Below are positions 59,376 through 64,000 of a stretch of DNA of 64,000 nucleotides, piece after piece (positions within the stretch are counted from its first letter, which is position 1; every line of letters begins with the position of its first letter). This DNA comes from Nereida sp. MMG025 (GTDB taxonomy: Bacteria > Pseudomonadota > Alphaproteobacteria > Rhodobacterales > Rhodobacteraceae). Made by a program: the position numbers and the translations under genes. The notes beneath the pieces were generated by a model. That model did no database searches, had not been told where the DNA came from, and saw only the letters and a program-made list of their open reading frames with translations. The stretch lies in NCBI RefSeq assembly GCF_021654165.1, contig NZ_JAKFZN010000003.1, forward strand, positions 434,001 to 498,000. The letters run 5' to 3'.

Positions 59376-62300
59376 CTATTCTGCAGCGCGCAGGGGTGTC
59401 ATTGGCGTATCGGCGGCAGACAGATCCGCATCATCCCAGATGATTTCGGGGTGTTTCAGGCGTTTGGCTTCCTTTGCCAAGGCCCAGTCCTGCGCCGCGC
59501 GGCTTTGCTTGCCAAGCGAGGCTTTTGCAAGCGCCCGTCCGCCCCAGACCGCATAAGTGCTGACCCAAACGCGCAGGGCCAGCATCGCAGGGGTAAAGAC
59601 CAGTGTCAGCACAGTTGCGATGCCCAGACCAAAGACGACAGCCGTCGCCAGTTGCTTCCACCAGAGCGCTGTGGGGCTGTCGATGGAATAACCGCCGCCG
59701 ATAAAATCAAGGCTCAGCCCAAACATCATGGGGGCCAGACCCGCCATTGTTGTGATGGTCGTCAGCAACACAGGGCGGATGCGGTCCTCGGCCGTGCGCA
59801 CAATGGCTTCAATGCGCGGCATGTAGCGGCTGTATTCCTGATAGGTGTCGATCAGAACAATGTTATTGTTCACCACGATCCCCGCCAGCGCCACAATGCC
59901 TGTGCCCGTCATGATGATCGAAAACGGCTGGTCCATAACCAACATCCCGATCAACACACCCGTGGTGGACAAAATAACCGCCAGCAGCACAAGCACCGCG
60001 TTATAAAAGCTGTTGAACTGTGCCAGCAGGATGATGAACATCAAGCCCAATGCGCCCGCGAAGGCACTTACCAAAAAGGCACCGGACTCTGCTTGCTCTT
60101 CCTGATCGCCCGTCCATTCCCACGACAAGCTGGAAGGGAAAGGGTCTGTCTGAAGCCATTCCGTCAGGGCTTCGATGCGTTCATTGGCATTTACGGGGAT
60201 CATGTTCAGATCGCCGTCGTTGAACTGTGTTTGCACCTGATCAAGTGTCACACCATCGGCCAGCCAAAACGGGGTAAAGGCCGTTTCGGCATCCGTGCGG
60301 AACACCGGACCCGTGACATCCGCACCGTCTTCGGCCGCCTTGATCACGGCCAGCGTTGTGGTGGTGTCATCTTCGGTCAGAACCAGCTTGCTCAGGCCCG
60401 GTTCCACATCTGCTTTGACGTTATACACCCGCTTTTGATCAACGCGGTCAATCTGGCCCAACTTGGCCACAGGTTTGCGGGAAATGAAGTTCGAAAGAGG
60501 CACCAATCCATCGCTGGTGCGCACCTTCAAGCTGTCTAACGTCGAGAGCACACGGTCTTTTTCAGGCAGGCGCACGCGAATTTCAATTTCTTCGTCACTT
60601 GTGTCCACCCGCATCGTGTCCAGCAAAATACCGCGTGTGACCAGTTGAACCATCGCGCCAACGGTGGCCACATCGGCCCCAAAACGGCCTGCTTTTTCCA
60701 CATCGACATCGATTTCCCAATCAATGCCGGGCAGGGGCAGGGTGTCCTCGATCAAAACCAATCCAGGGGTGGCTTCAAACTGCGCGCGCGCCTGCAAGGC
60801 CGCGTCTTCCAAAGTCTCTAGGCTGTCGCCGCTGATGCGCAGATGCACTGGTTTGCCCGTCGCGGGGCCTTGGGCCAGTTCTGTGATTTCAGCCTTGATG
60901 CCTGCCAGTTTGGCCAGCTCTGCGTTAATCTCTTCCAATACGATGTTGCCATCCAGTTCGGGACGGTCGGCGCGGTCTTCCCACGGGATTGTCTCTAGTT
61001 GGATCTGGCCGATCGTATCGCGCGGGCCTTGCCCACCGCCGGGCCCGCCTGTGGCCAGCCCGCCAACACCTGCAAACGAAAAGACATTCACAACACCGGG
61101 GTGTGCCATGACAATCTCTTCAACCTCGCGCACAGCTTCGTCTTTTTCCTCAAGGCTCAGGTTGCCACGCGCCTGAACATAGACAATCGCCTGCTCGGGT
61201 TCGCTTTCCACGAAAAATTCGACACCGTTGTTGTTTTGTCCAAAGGTGATGAAGGTTGCGACGACAAAGCCCAAGACAAGGCCGATCGACACCAAAGGCA
61301 TCACGGGGTTTGCAGCAATCGCGCGTGTGAACTGGCCAAACGCCGTGCGCGTGCGCCCCGATGAAATCCGTTTTTCCCCTGCTCGGGGTGTGGCAGAGCC
61401 CACCGTGATGGACACCGCAAACGCACCAATGGCAAACAGCACGATGCCAAAAACCGTCCCAAGCGCGCCGCCCATCGGCAGGATATAAGCAGGATTGAGC
61501 AACGACATGACGCCCGCGAACGTGATCAGAACCGATGGGATCACGAGGGCCACACGCAAGGCCCACGCCATATTTTCGCGCATCGCATCTGAAATACCGC
61601 CAAAGACGCGGCTCATACGGCCTGTGACACCGCCCATGACAGGCAGGTAAATCAGCGCCACAACCAGTGAGGCGGACAAAACAAAAATCAAGGTGACAGG
61701 CAGCATCCCCATGAACTCACCCGGCACACCGGGCCAGAACAGCATGGGCAGGAAGGCACAAAGCGTTGTCGCGGTTGACGATACGATGGGCCAGAACATA
61801 CGTTGCGCCGCTTCGACATAGGCGTGCATGGGGCCAGTGCCTTCGCTGATGCGTTTGTCGGCGTTTTCGACCACAACAATCGCGCCGTCCACCAGCATAC
61901 CCACCGCCAGGATCAGCCCGAACATCACGATGTTGGACACCGATATGCCCATGATGCCCAACAGGATGAAACACAAAAGAAACGATGTGGGGATGGCAAA
62001 ACCGACCAATAGGGCAGGGCGCGGCCCAAGGGCTGCAAGAACCACAATCATGACAAGCGCAATCGCGGTCAGCACCGATCCTTCCAGCTGGCGCACCATA
62101 CTATCGACCACGCGGCTTTGGTCGTTTGAAAAGCCCACCTCAATCGCGGCCTGCAATTCGGGCGGCCAGGTCGCTTGTTCGGCGGCAACTTCCTCGCGAA
62201 CCATGTTAGCGGTGTCGATCAGGTTAAAGCCTTTGCGTTTGACGACCTGAAGCGCAACCGTGCTTTCGCCGTTAAATCGCGCTGTGCCCTCGCGGTCTTC

Positions 62301-63092
62301 GAAGGTCAGGTTGATATCGGCCAAATCGCCAAGCGTAATGACACTGTCGCCATTTGTTTTGACAGGCAGGTCATAAATATCGCGCGGTTCATCAAACGAC
62401 GACGGGATCTTGATCCCGATCGAGCTGCTTGCGGTATCCACATTACCCGCCGCGACCAGCAGGTTGTTGTTGCTGACCACATTGATCAGCTCGCCTGCTG
62501 TGACGTTGTAGCTTTCCAGTTTCAGCGGATCGATGATGACCTCGACCATTTCATCGCGCTGCCCCGCCAGAGCGGCTTCCAGAACGCTGTCCTGCCCCTC
62601 GATGCGGTCTTGCAGGTCTTTGGCCACCTGCACCAGAGTACGCTCGGGCAATGGGCCTGTCAGGCTGACGATGATGATCGGGAATTCGGAAAAGTTAATT
62701 TCTTCCAGCGTATATTTTTCGGCGCCGTCGGGGAAATTTGCCTCAACCGTGTTCATGCGGTCGCGCACATCGGCCAGAATTTTCGTCTTGTCCCATCCGA
62801 ATTCGAATTCCAGCACCACATTGGCATAGTTTTCAATTGCCGTGCCGGTGATCGTTTTCAGACCATCGAGATCCGAAAGCTCTGTTTCAATCGGTTTGAC
62901 CAAAAGCCGTTCACTGTCCTCGGCCGAAATGCCCGGAAACGGCAGGGAAATAACGAGGGCGGGGATCTCAATATCGGGCTCGCCCTCTTTGGGCAGGCCC
63001 GTGTAGGCAAACCAGCCAACAGCAAGGCTTAGTGCAATAAATGCCAGCACCATCCGCGCGCGATCGGCGGCCCATTGAACAACACCGGTCAT
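59376..63092 (-). CDS. RND-family efflux permease
   Basis: 1238 residues, about 200 longer than AcrB-type pumps. It has the duplicated RND layout with two large periplasmic regions (about 35-330 and 625-925) and transmembrane bundles. The first half has GMLVDGAIVVVENADKRI (helix 4) and VSSTATTLCAFLPMLFWPGVPGEF. An extra pair of hydrophobic segments (about 505-570) is inserted between the halves, and the C-terminus has a soluble tail of about 70 residues. It exports toxic compounds with proton flow and pairs with the adaptor overlapping its start (ATGA). Confidence 0.93.
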   Translation of the reverse strand: MTGVVQWAADRARMVLAFIALSLAVGWFAYTGLPKEGEPDIEIPALVISLPFPGISAEDSERLLVKPIETELSDLDGLKTITGTAIENYANVVLEFEFGWDKTKILADVRDRMNTVEANFPDGAEKYTLEEINFSEFPIIIVSLTGPLPERTLVQVAKDLQDRIEGQDSVLEAALAGQRDEMVEVIIDPLKLESYNVTAGELINVVSNNNLLVAAGNVDTASSSIGIKIPSSFDEPRDIYDLPVKTNGDSVITLGDLADINLTFEDREGTARFNGESTVALQVVKRKGFNLIDTANMVREEVAAEQATWPPELQAAIEVGFSNDQSRVVDSMVRQLEGSVLTAIALVMIVVLAALGPRPALLVGFAIPTSFLLCFILLGIMGISVSNIVMFGLILAVGMLVDGAIVVVENADKRISEGTGPMHAYVEAAQRMFWPIVSSTATTLCAFLPMLFWPGVPGEFMGMLPVTLIFVLSASLVVALIYLPVMGGVTGRMSRVFGGISDAMRENMAWALRVALVIPSVLITFAGVMSLLNPAYILPMGGALGTVFGIVLFAIGAFAVSITVGSATPRAGEKRISSGRTRTAFGQFTRAIAANPVMPLVSIGLVLGFVVATFITFGQNNNGVEFFVESEPEQAIVYVQARGNLSLEEKDEAVREVEEIVMAHPGVVNVFSFAGVGGLATGGPGGGQGPRDTIGQIQLETIPWEDRADRPELDGNIVLEEINAELAKLAGIKAEITELAQGPATGKPVHLRISGDSLETLEDAALQARAQFEATPGLVLIEDTLPLPGIDWEIDVDVEKAGRFGADVATVGAMVQLVTRGILLDTMRVDTSDEEIEIRVRLPEKDRVLSTLDSLKVRTSDGLVPLSNFISRKPVAKLGQIDRVDQKRVYNVKADVEPGLSKLVLTEDDTTTTLAVIKAAEDGADVTGPVFRTDAETAFTPFWLADGVTLDQVQTQFNDGDLNMIPVNANERIEALTEWLQTDPFPSSLSWEWTGDQEEQAESGAFLVSAFAGALGLMFIILLAQFNSFYNAVLVLLAVILSTTGVLIGMLVMDQPFSIIMTGTGIVALAGIVVNNNIVLIDTYQEYSRYMPRIEAIVRTAEDRIRPVLLTTITTMAGLAPMMFGLSLDFIGGGYSIDSPTALWWKQLATAVVFGLGIATVLTLVFTPAMLALRVWVSTYAVWGGRALAKASLGKQSRAAQDWALAKEAKRLKHPEIIWDDADLSAADTPMTPLRAAE

Positions 63093-64000
63093 CCCTGTGC
63101 CTCCCTATAGGTTACATCGACGGGCACGCCGTCGGTCACGTATTCCTGCCCAAGCACGATCACATCCACCTGCGGCGGCAGGCCATCTACCCAAATGCCG
63201 TCTACCGTATCGCGGATCACGCTGACAGGCGCAAAGCGGGTGATGCCATCTTCAACGATGCGCAGACCCAAAGTGCCTTCGTCGTTCAGCGTCAGGGCAG
63301 AGCCGGGAACAAGATGCGCGTCCGCACCGTCGCTTGCGATGATCATTTCTACCGTTTGGCCGTCACGAATATGCAAATCCGCATTCGGCACTTCGATGTC
63401 CACGCGGAAGGTGCGGGTCACAGGATCGGCACTGCGCGACAGGAACGTCACGCGGCCCTGCACCTCTTCGCCGCCCGTCAGACGTGCGCCGCCAACGGCG
63501 CCAACAGCAATGCGGTCCACCTGCGTTTCAGGCACGAACCCCACCAGTTTGACCGGGTCAAGCTGAATGATCGTGGCGCACGACATGCCCGGTTGCAGCA
63601 GGGCGCCCAATTCCGCCGTGTCACTTTCCAGCAGGCCAGAGAACGGCGCCTTGATCGTCTGGCGCTCAACATCCTTTGTAGCACTGGCCACCGCCGCCTC
63701 TGCCGAGCGGACAGCAGCTTGCGCACTTTCGATGCCCCCTTGGGCCGATTGGATGCCAGCCTCTGCCGACTGGATCGCCGCCAAGGCGCTTTCATAATTC
63801 GCATCGGCCGTGGCAACCCGTGTGTCACTGGCAAAACCGCCCTCTGACAGGCGGGTGGCTGCGTTTTGGTTGATCCGTGCTTCTTCCAGCCGTGCCTGTG
63901 CTTCGCGCAAACGCGATTGGGCTTCGGGCAGGCGGGACTGTGCGGTTGGCATATTGGCGCGCGCCTCGGCCAATCGCGCTTCGGCTTCGGCCAAACGCGC
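63089..64000 (-). CDS. RND efflux periplasmic adaptor subunit, 5' truncated
   Basis: The start lies beyond the right edge; about 303 residues are seen. A long alpha-hairpin with heptad-like Ala/Glu repeats (SRLPEAQSRLREAQARLEEA) is followed by the lipoyl half (TIKAPFSGLLESDTAELGALLQPG) and the beta-barrel and membrane-proximal domains (GRVTFLSRSADPVTRTFRVDI). It bridges the permease to an outer-membrane channel. The tail overlaps the permease start by 4 bases. Confidence 0.92.
   Translation of the reverse strand, partial: ARLAEAEARLAEARANMPTAQSRLPEAQSRLREAQARLEEARINQNAATRLSEGGFASDTRVATADANYESALAAIQSAEAGIQSAQGGIESAQAAVRSAEAAVASATKDVERQTIKAPFSGLLESDTAELGALLQPGMSCATIIQLDPVKLVGFVPETQVDRIAVGAVGGARLTGGEEVQGRVTFLSRSADPVTRTFRVDIEVPNADLHIRDGQTVEMIIASDGADAHLVPGSALTLNDEGTLGLRIVEDGITRFAPVSVIRDTVDGIWVDGLPPQVDVIVLGQEYVTDGVPVDVTYREAQG

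Noticed and set aside
59328-60539. A 403-codon plus-strand frame
   Set aside because: It is antisense to the C-terminal half of the RND permease and begins within its terminator.
1-64000. tRNA, rRNA, CRISPR array, IS element or prophage
   Set aside because: I found no T-loop type sequence in gaps, no spaced direct repeats of CRISPR type, and no transposase, integrase or phage proteins.

Overview
The window reads as chromosomal DNA of a marine alphaproteobacterium of the Roseobacter group (Rhodobacteraceae). Pointers are the moderately high G+C, three TRAP or polyamine-type uptake systems, a form II CoxL cluster, an XdhC/molybdopterin pair, an IF-3 gene with a non-AUG start, heterotetrameric sarcosine oxidase, and short palindromic intergenic repeats. 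I see no rRNA, tRNA, IS element, prophage or CRISPR array. Coding density is very high, many genes overlap by 1 to 4 bases, and no gene-free stretch exceeds 300 bases.

Layout. 1-5.9 kb: molybdenum hydroxylase locus (truncated XdhC, molybdopterin-binding protein, CoxS-CoxL-CoxM of form II). 6-7.8 kb: infC and a divergent membrane-anchored acidic 11-residue-repeat protein. 7.9-13.9 kb: assimilatory sulfate/sulfite reduction operon (cysG, DUF2849, cysI, cysH, DUF934, fpr) with a divergent Lrp-type regulator. 13.9-21.5 kb: a P450, then DctB-DctD and the DctPQM TRAP transporter. 21.6-29.3 kb: housekeeping genes (tpiA, a 2OG oxygenase, Fe-S assembly sufT/sufA, an EamA exporter with a RimB-RimK fusion, tgt, GNAT).

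29.3-37.1 kb is the most interesting region. An operon encodes an FMNH2-dependent monooxygenase, an aldo/keto reductase and a flavin reductase, followed by a complete TRAP transporter. It diverges from a GntR regulator plus a Gfo/Idh/MocA-family protein. The three enzymes and their order match SmoC-SmoB-SmoA of the sulfoquinovose monooxygenase pathway. The Gfo/Idh/MocA protein fits the NAD+-dependent sulfoquinovosidases. I propose a TRAP-fed pathway for oxidative desulfurization of the plant and algal sulfosugar.

37.2-41.8 kb: a polyamine-type ABC importer. 42-46.7 kb: dusA, a TauE exporter coupled to a PhyH-like oxygenase, DUF1289, ruvX, ccmI. 46.9-52.3 kb: sarcosine oxidase soxBDAG, interrupted by a small inverted membrane-protein gene and two strong palindromes. 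52.4-59.3 kb: sodB, stress-type small genes, RarD, LOG protein, LysM protein, Atm1-type ABC exporter, RTX-like protein. 59.4-64 kb: RND efflux permease and a truncated adaptor.
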